A stretch of DNA of 64,000 nt from Acetivibrio sp964564015 (GCA_964564015.1 CAZLZR010000016.1:1-64000); one strand, 5' to 3'. Numbered from the stretch's first letter, positions 1 to 8,484 are shown. The notes: a model not told the origin generated them from the sequence alone. Numbers and translations are program-made.

Positions 1-31
1 TAACTGTTTTACGAACTTGCATTCCATATAA

Positions 32-205
32 TTACATACATGCGTTAGCCGTGCATATAATTATAAGACCTATTGACAAACTTAACTTAATACCGATTTT
101 AGTTTTATCAAACCCAAAAAGATTTACCAGCCTTTTATCAAAACGTCTGCTATTTTCTTGTCTACTCTTATCTATTTTTACAGACTTTCCCTCAGTCATA
201 CTCAT
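32..205 (-). CDS. short membrane-anchor-like ORF, 57 aa
   Basis: This short ORF starts at an ATG preceded by a good ribosome binding site (GGAGGGAA). It has a charged N-terminal half followed by one hydrophobic stretch near residues 40-52 (SLSIGLIIICTA). That layout resembles the start of a chemotaxis receptor or sensor, so it may be the remains of a longer gene broken by a stop codon. No family is recognised. It is the first gene from the window edge and nothing upstream clarifies its role. Confidence 0.35.
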   Translation of the reverse strand: MSMTEGKSVKIDKSRQENSRRFDKRLVNLFGFDKTKIGIKLSLSIGLIIICTANACM

Positions 206-327
206 TTCCCTCCAATTCTAACAAGCGTATGTGAATTATATATCGTAATTATTTTGTTTTTTCTAAAGTATTTTATTATTAAATAAAATAGCTTATAATA
301 ATAAAAAAACAATATGGAAGTGATATT

Positions 328-549
328 ATGGATCAAAGTAAAATAACCAGAATTAATGAACTATCAAGAAAATCAAAATCAACAGGACTAACCCCGGAAG
401 AAAAGAAAGAGCAGCAAATACTAAGAAGCGAATACATTAATGAGTTCCGAAACAGCCTAAAATCCACACTTGATACAATTGTTGTGGTTGATGAAAAAGG
501 AAACAAAAGGCCTTTAAAAGAAAAAAGTATATCTTCTCCAAAGCATTAA
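328..549 (+). CDS. DUF896 / YnzC-family small protein
   Basis: A 73-residue soluble protein whose first 50 residues carry the DUF896 (UPF0291, YnzC-like) signature: ITRINEL, then GLTPEEKKEQ, then LRxEYI and FR..LK..LD. The family is a two-helix hairpin of unknown biochemical role; in Bacillus subtilis ynzC lies in the SOS-regulated yneA operon. The C-terminal tail (VVDEKGNKRPLK) is less conserved. A weak ribosome site (GGAAGTGATATT) precedes the ATG. No LexA box is visible upstream. It stands alone on the plus strand. Confidence 0.85.
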   Translation: MDQSKITRINELSRKSKSTGLTPEEKKEQQILRSEYINEFRNSLKSTLDTIVVVDEKGNKRPLKEKSISSPKH

Positions 550-734
550 AGTTAACATTAGTGTTGAACTTTATTAAGGTATGACTAAAATATACCTCAT
601 TTTAAAATAGTGTAAAATATTAAGTTTTTAGGTGAAATAATTCATATTCAGCGAATAAAATACCCAAACATCCTCAAGGTCAGTTTGTACCGGATAATTC
701 CTGAAATTCTATGTTTTTAAGGTTGTGCATTATA

Positions 735-743
735 TGCTATAAT
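735..743 (+). promoter_or_regulatory. extended -10 promoter ahead of the riboswitch
   Basis: TGCTATAAT is a textbook extended -10 element about 65 bases upstream of the c-di-GMP aptamer. The -35 region is poor (T-rich), as is common for extended -10 promoters. It gives the aptamer its own plus-strand transcript. Confidence 0.45.
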
Positions 744-807
744 AAAAATTTAATACATTCTACCTCCCTTAAACCTAAGGTATAAGGAGATAAATAGGCT
801 TATGAAA

Positions 808-892
808 CAAGGCAAAATCATTGAAAAATGATGACGCAAAGCTATGGATCTAAGTTTAGGTTAAATCCTAGATACGGTTGCCAGGTTGCCAT
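808..892 (+). promoter_or_regulatory. c-di-GMP-I (GEMM) riboswitch
   Basis: The GEMM-I layout is visible: GGCAA at 811-815 pairs with TTGCC at 886-890 as the P1 stem. An ATCATT/AATGAT hairpin with a GAAA-type loop follows, then the conserved GACGCAAAGC joining segment, a second hairpin (CTAAGTTTAGG..), and the receptor segment GGTTGCCAGGTTGCC. GEMM-I aptamers bind cyclic di-GMP and control downstream genes. Here a terminator follows at 1003-1042 and no plus-strand gene comes after it; the next genes are the convergent tad genes. It could give a short sensor RNA, or on read-through an antisense transcript to the pilus locus. Confidence 0.85.
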
Positions 893-1002
893 TAAAAGTT
901 CTGTTTATACTCTTTAAATAAATTGGGAAATAGGTCTTATTAATTTCCTTATACCGCTTTTTTTAAGTATAAATATTTTACAATATTAAAAATATTATTA
1001 TG

Positions 1003-1042
1003 AAAAAACGAGTTGTGCATTTTCGACACATCCCGTTTTTTT
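1003..1042 (+). terminator. stem-loop terminator, probably bidirectional
   Basis: An imperfect ten-base-pair stem (ACGAGTTGTG with CACATCCCGT) is flanked by A6 on the left and T7 on the right. It could end both the riboswitch transcript (plus) and the tad operon (minus). It may be the expression platform of the aptamer, since about 110 bases separate them. Confidence 0.6.
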
Positions 1043-1134
1043 ATTTTATCTTTTATAGCATTTGCCTTACAATTAATCGGAGCCATTAAATGTTGATTCA
1101 CTGGCTTATTAATATGAAACATCATCAATATTAA

Positions 1135-1950
1135 TTATTTGGTAAAAGTGTAAATGACTTTTATAATTACAGGCCCAATCAGGACGGAAAATATTGTAGG
1201 AAAAATAAACAGAACCATTGGAATAAGCATTTTTACCGGAGCTTTCATGGCTTTTTCCTTTGCTCTTTGTCTCCTTTTCTCTCGCATCTGTTCAGACTGA
1301 AGCCTTAGAACATTACCAATGCTGACCCCAAGCTGGTCTGCCTGAATTATTGAACCTACGAATGTTGTAAGGTCGTGAATCCCAACTCTTTCAGCCATAT
1401 CCTTAAGGGCATCCCTTTTCTGTTTTCCTACTTTCATTTCCTGTAGAACATTCTCGAATTCATCTGCAACAGGACCGGGCATCTTGTCGATAACTTTTGC
1501 CAATGCCCCGTCAAATCCCAGACCGGCTTCGACACTTACTGTCAACAGATCCAATACATCCGGAAGAGAGTTAAGAATCTTCTTTTGCCTTTGAGCCATC
1601 TGTTTATTTAGCACAAGATTTGGAAACAATAATCCCAAACAGATTTCAATTATTCCGATAAAAACTATACTTCTGATATCAAATCCCAGATAGTAACCTA
1701 TTCCTGCCGTTACAAACGGCAAAATCACCACAATTATAACCTGCATGTTTATCCAGTCTTTCATGGACAAATTGAAGGGGCTGCCTGCCTTGATTACTTT
1801 CTTTTCAAAAGCAGACTTAAACTCCTTCGGAGTTATTTTTAATATAATTTTACTTATATCATCGAGTATAGGTCGAACCACTCTCACAAATAACGGCTGG
1901 TTCAATTCGCTTTCGAGTGTCTTCATGTCTTCCTTAGAAATTCTGTCCAA
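1135..1950 (-). CDS. tadC: TadC-like type II/IV secretion inner-membrane protein, 5'-truncated
   Basis: TadC is a polytopic inner-membrane platform protein of the Tad/Flp pilus machine (T2SSF domain). The T2SSF core is clear (LPDVLDLLTVSVEAGLGFDGAL, then GVSIGNVLRLQSEQMR), with C-terminal membrane segments. The frame stays open further upstream and reads FYAFVGVFYRNRKVVSIRLDRISKE, which looks like the end of the normal N-terminal membrane helix. No start codon with a ribosome site precedes it, because the frame runs straight into tadB. The TTG at 1950 has no Shine-Dalgarno sequence. This copy therefore appears to have lost its true start through a deletion and may not be made. Confidence 0.8.
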   Translation of the reverse strand: MDRISKEDMKTLESELNQPLFVRVVRPILDDISKIILKITPKEFKSAFEKKVIKAGSPFNLSMKDWINMQVIIVVILPFVTAGIGYYLGFDIRSIVFIGIIEICLGLLFPNLVLNKQMAQRQKKILNSLPDVLDLLTVSVEAGLGFDGALAKVIDKMPGPVADEFENVLQEMKVGKQKRDALKDMAERVGIHDLTTFVGSIIQADQLGVSIGNVLRLQSEQMREKRRQRAKEKAMKAPVKMLIPMVLFIFPTIFSVLIGPVIIKVIYTFTK

Positions 1951-1969
1951 TCTTATACTTACTACTTTT

Positions 1970-2740
1970 CTATTTCTGTAGAAAACACCTACAAAAGCAT
2001 AGAATATAAATATTGTCTAAAACCTCTGAAAGGTTACCGCCAACCTGTCTTTGAATCAAAACAGCAGTTACAACCAACTCAAGGTCGTCACTGGTTACCC
2101 TGCTAACTAAATTCTCAAGAGCTTTTTCTGTTGTCGTACCAAAATTCACTTCCTTCTGGAGCTGGGTAAACTCTTCAGCCATGGGGCCTGTCATTTCCTT
2201 GCTTACAATATCTACCGCCTGAAAGAAACTATATCCTGCCTTCAGTGAATTTGAAATAAGCACAATTGCATCATTGAGTTGATCATTTAAAACTTTTATA
2301 CGCTTTTTTATCTTTATTTTAAGATACAGAGACGGAAGTATCCATCCTGCAATCCCGCCAACTATAGATATTATTACTGCTAAAGGAGATGAACTCGACA
2401 AAACAAACATAAAAGTTCCCAGCACAAAAAAGAGTATAATACTTACAGTAATGTATTCTTCCGGCTTTAACAGAATATGTGCCCGTTGGAGTTCAAGCTG
2501 TATCTTTTTCTTATACCCGTCAAGGGATTTTGCATCCTTAACTCCTCTTGCAATAAAGCCAAGTCCAGCCTTATACTCCTTATGTTTGCTCCTTTTCTTC
2601 TCTTCTGTGCCTGTCTCTATTGAGTTCGTATACCTGTTTAAACGCATAATCGGCGTCTGCTTACCTATAAGGAACTTCAGTATCGGATAGGCAAAAAGAA
2701 AAACACTCAGGAATGCTGATATAAGAATAAAGTTCATCAT
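1970..2740 (-). CDS. tadB: TadB-like pilus platform protein, 3'-truncated
   Basis: TadB pairs with TadC to form the inner-membrane platform of the Tad/Flp pilus. The protein has an N-terminal membrane helix, two central helices near residues 98-140, and the T2SSF core (LNDAIVLISNSLKAGYSFFQAV ... GGNLSEVLDNI). TadB is usually about 300-320 residues; this one stops at 256. After EVLDNI the sequence changes to YILCFCRC and a stop, and the same DNA in another frame encodes the first helix of TadC. A deletion of roughly 200-250 bp joining tadB to tadC explains this. Confidence 0.8.
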   Translation of the reverse strand: MMNFILISAFLSVFLFAYPILKFLIGKQTPIMRLNRYTNSIETGTEEKKRSKHKEYKAGLGFIARGVKDAKSLDGYKKKIQLELQRAHILLKPEEYITVSIILFFVLGTFMFVLSSSSPLAVIISIVGGIAGWILPSLYLKIKIKKRIKVLNDQLNDAIVLISNSLKAGYSFFQAVDIVSKEMTGPMAEEFTQLQKEVNFGTTTEKALENLVSRVTSDDLELVVTAVLIQRQVGGNLSEVLDNIYILCFCRCFLQK

Positions 2741-2791
2741 CTATAAGACCCTTCCTCTCAAGTATTTTAAGGGGAGCAGTATTAATGGTCA

Positions 2792-4150
2792 CTACGCAGT
2801 AAACAAATCAGAAGGAAGCATTATACCGGCTTTTTCAAATTTTTCCATAAATTTCGGCTTTATTCCGGTAGGTACTATCTCACCGACCAACCTACCCCTC
2901 TCGTCTTTTCCTGACTGTTTGTAAATAAATATATCCTGCATAGTTATTATGTCGCCTTCCATTCCAGTAACCTCGGAAATATGTGTAATCTTTCTGCTAC
3001 CGTCTTTTAGCCTCGACTGCTGGACAATAATATCAACAGCCGAAGCTATCTGTTCTCTTATTGCCTTTACCGGAAGTTCCATTCCTGCCATCAATACCAT
3101 TGTTTCAAGCCTTGCAAGCATATCTCGAGGTGTGTTGGCATGGCCTGTGGTAAGAGAACCGTCATGTCCTGTATTCATGGCTTGAAGCATATCGAGTGCC
3201 TCACCGCTTCTAACTTCCCCTACAACTATCCTGTCAGGCCTCATTCTCAGTGAGTTTCTTACAAGGTCTCTTATTGTAATCGCACCTTTGCCTTCAATAT
3301 TGGGCGGCCTTGTTTCCAGTCTTAATACATGTTCCTGTCCAAGCTGGATTTCGGCAGCATCTTCTATTGTTACAATTCTCTCGTCCTCGGGAATAAACGA
3401 TGAAATAACATTCAGTGTCGTTGTTTTACCACTGCCGGTTCCTCCTGAAACAACAATATTAAGCCTTGCCTCAACACAAGCCTTTAAAAACATTGCAACA
3501 TTCGGAGTAATTGTCCCGAAGTTTATCAAGTCCTTCACAGTATAAGGTTTTTCAGAAAATTTTCTTATAGTTATGCTTGGACCGTCTAATGCAAGCGGAG
3601 GAATTATTACGTTAACACGGGATCCATTCGGAAGTCTTGCATCCACCATTGGAGAGCTTTCATCAATTCTCCTGCCTAACGGAGCAACAATCTTTTCGAT
3701 TACATGCATGACATGCTGGTCATCTTTAAATCTTACATCCGACAGTACCAGTTTCCCCTTCTTTTCAACATATACCTGATTAGGCCCGTTTACCATTATT
3801 TCTGAAACTGTCGGGTCATGAATCAGTGGATTTATTGGGCCGAATCCTATTGTTTCATCTATAACTTCCGAAAGGATTTTCTGTCGCTCATTTTTTGTAA
3901 TATACGAGTTCTCTTCATTTAAAATATTCTCAACAATTCCGGTTATCTGTTCTTCTAATATTTCATCTCCATTAGGGCCAAGATCTTTCAGCGAATCGCT
4001 TTTAATCTCTTCAATAATTCTGCTGTGTATTTTTGCTTTAATAGCTGCATAGGGGTCATCCTGAACGACCTGAACCTTTTTTACCTTTTGAGCCTTATTA
4101 TCAACAACTTCAACACTTTTTTCCTTTTGAATCCTCTCAAGAAGTGACAT
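2792..4150 (-). CDS. tadA: Tad pilus assembly ATPase TadA/CpaF
   Basis: A secretion-superfamily ATPase (GspE/VirB11-like, CpaF type) that powers Flp pilus assembly from the cytoplasm. Walker A GGTGSGKTT lies near residue 236. The Asp box and Walker B region (RMRPDRIVVGEVRSGEALDM) and the His box (GHDGSLTTGHANTPRDML) are intact. The 452-residue length is normal for CpaF. Start ATG follows GGAGGT. It lies between tadZ and tadB in the usual Tad order on one strand, so it is probably cotranscribed. Confidence 0.95.
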   Translation of the reverse strand: MSLLERIQKEKSVEVVDNKAQKVKKVQVVQDDPYAAIKAKIHSRIIEEIKSDSLKDLGPNGDEILEEQITGIVENILNEENSYITKNERQKILSEVIDETIGFGPINPLIHDPTVSEIMVNGPNQVYVEKKGKLVLSDVRFKDDQHVMHVIEKIVAPLGRRIDESSPMVDARLPNGSRVNVIIPPLALDGPSITIRKFSEKPYTVKDLINFGTITPNVAMFLKACVEARLNIVVSGGTGSGKTTTLNVISSFIPEDERIVTIEDAAEIQLGQEHVLRLETRPPNIEGKGAITIRDLVRNSLRMRPDRIVVGEVRSGEALDMLQAMNTGHDGSLTTGHANTPRDMLARLETMVLMAGMELPVKAIREQIASAVDIIVQQSRLKDGSRKITHISEVTGMEGDIITMQDIFIYKQSGKDERGRLVGEIVPTGIKPKFMEKFEKAGIMLPSDLFTA

Positions 4151-4192
4151 TTTTATACCTCCACTCTATTCCATTATCCTTCATACAAATTT

Positions 4193-5392
4193 CTATATTC
4201 CAAATATCTTCTTTACTGTGCTTTTTTCCTTTTCAGCAGTTTCCTTTTCTGCAATAAGATCATTCATGATACCGGTAACAGCCTTTGCCACTTTTGTCTC
4301 TGTCCTTGTCATAACAAACGGAAATCCCTTATTTGCAGATGTAATTACTGTCTGGCTGTCTTCCGGTATAAATGCCCAGATCTTATGCTTCAAGGTATTC
4401 TCAAAATCCTTGTACTTAATACCGAATTGCTCTGATGCCTTGTTCAGAATTATATTTATTTTCTCCTTTGGATAATGCAGAGTTTCCATTACGTCAAGAC
4501 CTGCTTTTACATTCTTTATAGTAGGAAGATCCAACGTAGAGAGCATAAGAATTCTGTCTGACATGTCAAGGGCCTGAAGAACTGTTTCATGAAAACTTGC
4601 TGATGTGTCAACAATTATATAATGATAATGATCTTTAAGTGTGTTAAGTATTTTTTCAACATGGGAAGCTGTTATGTATTCTGCATATTCGGGCTTAATA
4701 GGTGCGGGAAGTATCCTTACACCTGAAAAGTGAGTTACCAGATAATCTTCCATAACATCACTGTCGAGTAGATTAATCTCCTTAATAATGTCACTGATTG
4801 TATTTTTTACGGAAGCATTGAGCATTATTGCAACATCTCCAAACTGCAAGTCCAGATCCACAAGTGCAACTCTTTTTTTGGTTGTCCTTGCCAGACTCAC
4901 AGCCAGATTTGAAGCAAGGGTTGTTTTACCTACGCCTCCTTTAGTAGAAAATACAGTAATTATCTTTGATTTCACTTCTTCCTTGACCTTTGTCACATTT
5001 GACCTCTGTCTTCTCTGTGATTCAACATCATAGGTTTTAAGTATGGTCATAATCAAATCGTCACTGGAAAAAGGTTTGTTTAAAAAATCTCTGGCACCTG
5101 CCATCATAGCCTTTCTCAAATATTCGCTCTCCCCCTGAACGGACATTATTATAACCGCCGTTTCAGGAACACTCATGGATATTTCCTCTGTTGCTTTTAT
5201 TCCATCCATTACCGGCATATTTATATCCATCAGAACTATATCAGGCCTTGATTCCTTTACAATAAAGATAGCTTCCTCACCATTTTCCGCTTCACCGATA
5301 ATTTCTATCCGTTTTTCAAAAGACAGCAGTGTTTTTACATTATTTCTAGTTTCTTCGGTGTCATCAACTATTACAACTTTTATCTTTTCCAT
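4193..5392 (-). CDS. cpaE: TadZ/CpaE-like protein: receiver domain plus MinD/ParA ATPase
   Basis: TadZ/CpaE places the Tad pilus machine at a cell site. The first 120 residues form a receiver domain that still has the phospho-acceptor region (PDIVLMDINMPVMDG) and the acidic pair VDD, so it may be phosphorylated; many TadZ receivers are degenerate. From about residue 145 a MinD/ParA-type ATPase begins with KGGVGKTTLASNLA and a later DLDLQFGD. The start at 5392 is chosen because GGAGGAG lies just before it; the ATG at 5407 lacks one. The adjacent DegS/DegU pair could be a partner kinase, though this is speculation. Confidence 0.9.
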   Translation of the reverse strand: MEKIKVVIVDDTEETRNNVKTLLSFEKRIEIIGEAENGEEAIFIVKESRPDIVLMDINMPVMDGIKATEEISMSVPETAVIIMSVQGESEYLRKAMMAGARDFLNKPFSSDDLIMTILKTYDVESQRRQRSNVTKVKEEVKSKIITVFSTKGGVGKTTLASNLAVSLARTTKKRVALVDLDLQFGDVAIMLNASVKNTISDIIKEINLLDSDVMEDYLVTHFSGVRILPAPIKPEYAEYITASHVEKILNTLKDHYHYIIVDTSASFHETVLQALDMSDRILMLSTLDLPTIKNVKAGLDVMETLHYPKEKINIILNKASEQFGIKYKDFENTLKHKIWAFIPEDSQTVITSANKGFPFVMTRTETKVAKAVTGIMNDLIAEKETAEKEKSTVKKIFGI

Positions 5393-5415
5393 ATTATTCT
5401 CCTCCATCTACTGTT

Positions 5416-5520
5416 TTGGGAATACTGAAAATATAACTTCGACTATAATTTCACTTCAGGCCTTATTTGTTTCAAATAGTCCACGTGAAAAACTCGAAGT
5501 AATATTTCAGTTATTCTTTG
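5416..5520. repeat. intergenic inverted-repeat element, family 2, copy 1
   Basis: The left arm (GGAATACTGAAAATATAACTTCG) and right arm (CGAAGTAATATTTCAGTTATTC) are nearly complementary around a 50-base centre. A second copy with the same arms is at 60427-60498. It lies between cpaB and tadZ and slightly enters the cpaB 3' end. Confidence 0.7.
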
Positions 5521-6262
5521 GTACAACTATTACGCCCTTGTCACTTACTATATCGTCTTTAATAACACCGTCACCGGATATAATTTTATCATCACCAATT
5601 CCTCTTAATGTCAGCCTTATGGAACCAAATTCAGATACGAAAGTCAGCTTTTCTGCATCCTTCGGAGTAACTGCAAGTGTTACAGTTTTTGGAAGTTCCA
5701 TTTCCTTGCTTTCCTCCAGCGCCATACTTTGGCCCAGAGCCAGCACCTGAATATTCTGTATAACCGTTTCAGATGTACCAACACTTATTATAGTGTTTTG
5801 ACCTATATCCTGCGTTTCAAATGGAAAACTAGCTATTACATCTACAAAATCCCCGGGTCTTATAAGATTTGCAACCTCAATTTGCTCATTGACGTTTACA
5901 CTTATCGCTCTCATACCCTCAGGTACCTTATATGCCAAAGTGAAATTATCTTCTTGAACCAACCTGCTCATCAGAATCTGCTCACCTTCGATAACACTAT
6001 CCTTAAGTCGCTTTCCTATGATATCAGCCTGAACCAGAACAGCATCCGGATTCAGGTACTCCTTGGCAACCCTGGTTTTCTTAATATCAGCCTCTGTAAT
6101 TTCATACTTTTCAGGCATCGTTTTAGCTGCAACATAAACATCAATGTACTCTACAACATCGGGTTTTACAGTTGCATCCTTTATGTACAGAAATACTAAT
6201 GCTGTTGTAAATAGTGCCAATATTATCGAAATTGCTATTACCCGCTTATTTACTGATTCCAT
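5507..6262 (-). CDS. cpaB: CpaB/RcpC-like pilus protein (SAF domain)
   Basis: An envelope protein with one N-terminal membrane helix (IAISIILALFTTALVFLYI), then a SAF domain (VYVAAKTMPEKYEITEADIK) and an RcpC/CpaB domain (MRAISVNVNEQIEVANLIRPGDFVDVI). CpaB-family proteins stabilise the secretin or envelope passage of Flp pili; in Firmicutes without an outer membrane they probably act at the cell wall. Length 251 is typical. Start ATG follows AAGGAGGG. Confidence 0.88.
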   Translation of the reverse strand: MESVNKRVIAISIILALFTTALVFLYIKDATVKPDVVEYIDVYVAAKTMPEKYEITEADIKKTRVAKEYLNPDAVLVQADIIGKRLKDSVIEGEQILMSRLVQEDNFTLAYKVPEGMRAISVNVNEQIEVANLIRPGDFVDVIASFPFETQDIGQNTIISVGTSETVIQNIQVLALGQSMALEESKEMELPKTVTLAVTPKDAEKLTFVSEFGSIRLTLRGIGDDKIISGDGVIKDDIVSDKGVIVVPKNN

Positions 6263-6306
6263 AGTGTCCCTCCTTAGAAATAAGTAAAATATAAGTATAC
6301 ACTGCT

Positions 6307-7260
6307 CTACCAGTGTTTCAGTCTGACACCAAGAAGTCCGAAATCCGGGATGCCATCACTGGTAATTGAGTTAACGGTATATTTTATAAATCTCCCCTTA
6401 ATTCCGATCCCAATATCCTTCTCCTTACTCAAACTTCCTTCTTCAATAAAAAATGCTGTAAACCCCAAAACAATCATCGAATTTTCACTTGATACCCCCT
6501 CAATATCTACTACCGGTATTACAATTATTCTTGGACAACCGTTCTCGTAATTATTGTACGTACATGGAGGTTCCCTTTTACATTTTTCGATTAATTTGTC
6601 AATACTCTTATTTCCACTCTTAAAATCACTTTGATATAAGCCATATATATGATCTCCGGTATCAACCGCATTATTTAATCCATATAATATACCTGTTGCA
6701 AAATTTCCCTTACCTATATCTACAGGTATCAGTCTTAAGTAGTTCTCATAATTGCTGTTCTGTAAGGATTTATCTTCTACTGTTGACAGATAATACTCCT
6801 TTCCATATTCAATTTCAGATTTTTGTATCGCAAACGGTCTTATTCCTTTAAAAGATGTAACATTGGAGACTTTCGCTGTGACCCTTGAATTTATTTTTTT
6901 ATCATTAAAGCCTATGTATTTCAAAAATATATAATCGAGCTTTTTTTCTATGCTAATTGATATTTCCCTGTTATTGTTAGATACATTTATATCAAGTTTG
7001 GTTATATTGCTGATGCTTTTAACCGCATTCTCATTTATAACCTTTATACATTCATTCTTATCTGCTATCAGAGCTGTAGCTCCCAATTGGGCAATCCTAT
7101 CCAATACCCGGTCCAGTTTATATCGCTCAATAGCAATATAGCCTACATCCGAAACAACTGCAGACAAAAGAATAATAATTACAGCAGAACACACAAAAAT
7201 AACTGAAGTGCTGCCTTTCCTGTTTCTCAATAACTTTATAAGCATTACTCCCTTCACCAT
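6307..7260 (-). CDS. TadG-like membrane protein with pseudopilin-type N-terminus
   Basis: The N-terminus reads LLRNRKGSTSVIFVCSAVIIILLSAVVSDV, the short basic leader plus hydrophobic helix typical of TadE/TadF/TadG proteins. The remaining 270 residues are extracytoplasmic and not conserved enough to name. The C-terminal part has a cysteine pair (CKREPPC) and a further Cys. The ATG at 7260 follows GAGGGAT; an alternative ATG 15 bases in (MLIKLL) follows GAAGGGAG. It lies 13 bases after tadE and is probably a minor pilus component. Confidence 0.7.
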   Translation of the reverse strand: MVKGVMLIKLLRNRKGSTSVIFVCSAVIIILLSAVVSDVGYIAIERYKLDRVLDRIAQLGATALIADKNECIKVINENAVKSISNITKLDINVSNNNREISISIEKKLDYIFLKYIGFNDKKINSRVTAKVSNVTSFKGIRPFAIQKSEIEYGKEYYLSTVEDKSLQNSNYENYLRLIPVDIGKGNFATGILYGLNNAVDTGDHIYGLYQSDFKSGNKSIDKLIEKCKREPPCTYNNYENGCPRIIVIPVVDIEGVSSENSMIVLGFTAFFIEEGSLSKEKDIGIGIKGRFIKYTVNSITSDGIPDFGLLGVRLKHW

Positions 7261-7273
7261 AACTTATCCCTCA

Positions 7274-7672
7274 CTATTCCATCCTCATTGTCGTTTTCGC
7301 TTCAAGATGCATTGGATTTGGTATTATTGATGATATAATCGGTGTAAGCAAAGCATTGTCATATTCAATGGTTACAACTACTTCGTCACCTTTTTTTCTC
7401 AATGCCTGGCTAGGATAGATTGAGGTTGAAAGCTTTGTTGCATCCAGGCTTGAGGTCATATTTGCGACCATTATTGCAATTTCTGCATCCGTTGCACCAA
7501 CAGCTGCATTTCTTGCCGCTTCTCTTGAAGCATTTGTTATAACCAGATAGTTGTTAAACATTAAACCAAAATCAATTATACCTGTTAATATAAGGATTAT
7601 TATCGGAAGTATAAGTGCTGTTTCTACTATTGATTGACCTTTTTGACCAGACAGCCTCGCTTTCCTTAGCAT
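7274..7672 (-). CDS. tadE: TadE-like pseudopilin
   Basis: TadE-type minor pseudopilin. The processing region KGQSIVETALILPIIILILTG is typical, followed by IIDFGLMFNNYLVITNASREAARNAAV, which matches the TadE signature. About 132 residues. The ATG at 7672 is preferred over an upstream GTG that overlaps the ribosome site. It lies downstream of the pilin terminator and starts the low-expression part of the locus. Confidence 0.88.
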   Translation of the reverse strand: MLRKARLSGQKGQSIVETALILPIIILILTGIIDFGLMFNNYLVITNASREAARNAAVGATDAEIAIMVANMTSSLDATKLSTSIYPSQALRKKGDEVVVTIEYDNALLTPIISSIIPNPMHLEAKTTMRME

Positions 7673-7784
7673 AAAGTACACAACCTTTCACCTTATAAAA
7701 GAACAACACAACAATTTTTAATCCCCATCAGCTTCAAGACAATTCATTGTACTCTTTGCATTTTCCTGTAACAACCACTTCTAA

Positions 7785-7820
7785 AAAGCTGCCCTACCTG
7801 AAACCAAGTAGGGCAGCTAA
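7785..7820 (-). terminator. strong hairpin between pilin genes and tadE
   Basis: A perfect 11-base-pair stem (AGCTGCCCTAC with GTAGGGCAGCT) is followed on the minus strand by a T-run. Its position after the last pilin gene suggests partial termination, so that pilins are made in excess over the assembly proteins. Confidence 0.85.
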
Positions 7821-7832
7821 GTCCAGTAGATA

Positions 7833-8012
7833 TTATGGAGCTGTTATACTATTAGCGACACCGGAGAACAATGTTGCAATTTTAGGCCCTAAAACTATTA
7901 ACGCTGCTATACATGCTACTGCTATCAGTGAAATTATCAAGCCGTATTCAACCATGCCCTGTCCCTTTTTGCTTCCTACCAAAGCTTTTAAATAATTAAA
8001 ATACATTTTCAT
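7833..8012 (-). CDS. flp: Flp-type pilin (third of three)
   Basis: A 59-residue Flp/Fap pilin precursor with the signature GQGMVEYGLIISLIAVACIAALIVLG. The basic leader ends KKGQG, and cleavage is expected before the hydrophobic segment with the conserved Glu five residues in. It is almost identical from residue 13 on to the neighbour at 8071-8253, so it is a recent duplicate. The start ATG at 8012 follows AAGGTGG; a TTG further upstream is less likely. Confidence 0.93.
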   Translation of the reverse strand: MKMYFNYLKALVGSKKGQGMVEYGLIISLIAVACIAALIVLGPKIATLFSGVANSITAP

Positions 8013-8070
8013 AATCAAATTCCACCTTTCTTTAATTTAACTCCGTTTCATCACACTTTCTATTTAAAAC

Positions 8071-8253
8071 TTATGGAGCTGTTATGCTATTAGCTACACC
8101 GGAGAATAATGTTGCAATTTTAGGACCCAAAACTATCAACGCTGCTATACACGCTACCGCTATCAGTGAAATTATCAAGCCGTACTCGACCATACCCTGT
8201 CCTTTTTTGTTTCCAGTCAAAGCTTTCAAATAATCAAAATACATCCTCAACAT
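8071..8253 (-). CDS. flp: Flp-type pilin (second of three)
   Basis: A 60-residue pilin with the same KKGQGMVEYGLIISLIAV core and the same C-terminus (SGVANSITAP) as the next gene. The ATG at 8253 follows AAGGTGG; a GTG 12 bases upstream lies inside the ribosome site. A prepilin peptidase (TadV/CpaA) is required for maturation but is not seen in this window. Confidence 0.93.
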   Translation of the reverse strand: MLRMYFDYLKALTGNKKGQGMVEYGLIISLIAVACIAALIVLGPKIATLFSGVANSITAP

Positions 8254-8316
8254 TAAAAATTCCACCTTTCATTTTTTAGTTTGATTACAAATTTTCCTCC
8301 AATGTTATCTATATGG

Positions 8317-8484
8317 TTAAAATAGACTAATGAAGTAATTATAGAAATTGACCACTGATGTCCCTAATAATCCAAGAGTTGCGAATGCAGCCATTGCTAT
8401 GAAGATTATAATGAATGCGTATTCTACAAGTCCCTGTCCTTTCTGCTTCTTAACCAACCTTATGAATTCCTTTATAGCGTTCAT
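8317..8484 (-). CDS. flp: Flp-type pilin (first of three), divergent 55-residue copy
   Basis: A short gene: MNAIKEFIRLVKKQKGQGLV, then EYAFIIIFIAMAAFATLGLL and a short tail ending FISLF. The GQGLVEYAFII core identifies a Flp pilin. It differs strongly from the two duplicated pilins, especially in its aromatic tail (NFYNYF), and could be the major or a specialised subunit. AAGGGGG lies about 12 bases before the ATG. It is the first gene of the locus, so the promoter should lie at 8500-8560. Confidence 0.88.
   Translation of the reverse strand: MNAIKEFIRLVKKQKGQGLVEYAFIIIFIAMAAFATLGLLGTSVVNFYNYFISLF

Noticed and set aside
806..829. Tiny ORF with AAGGAG upstream inside the riboswitch
   Set aside because: The bases belong to conserved aptamer stems; nine codons with no other support.
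5175..5750. 191-codon plus-strand ORF
   Set aside because: It lies antisense to tadZ and cpaB, is Ser/Ile-rich and has no start signal; it is a shadow frame.
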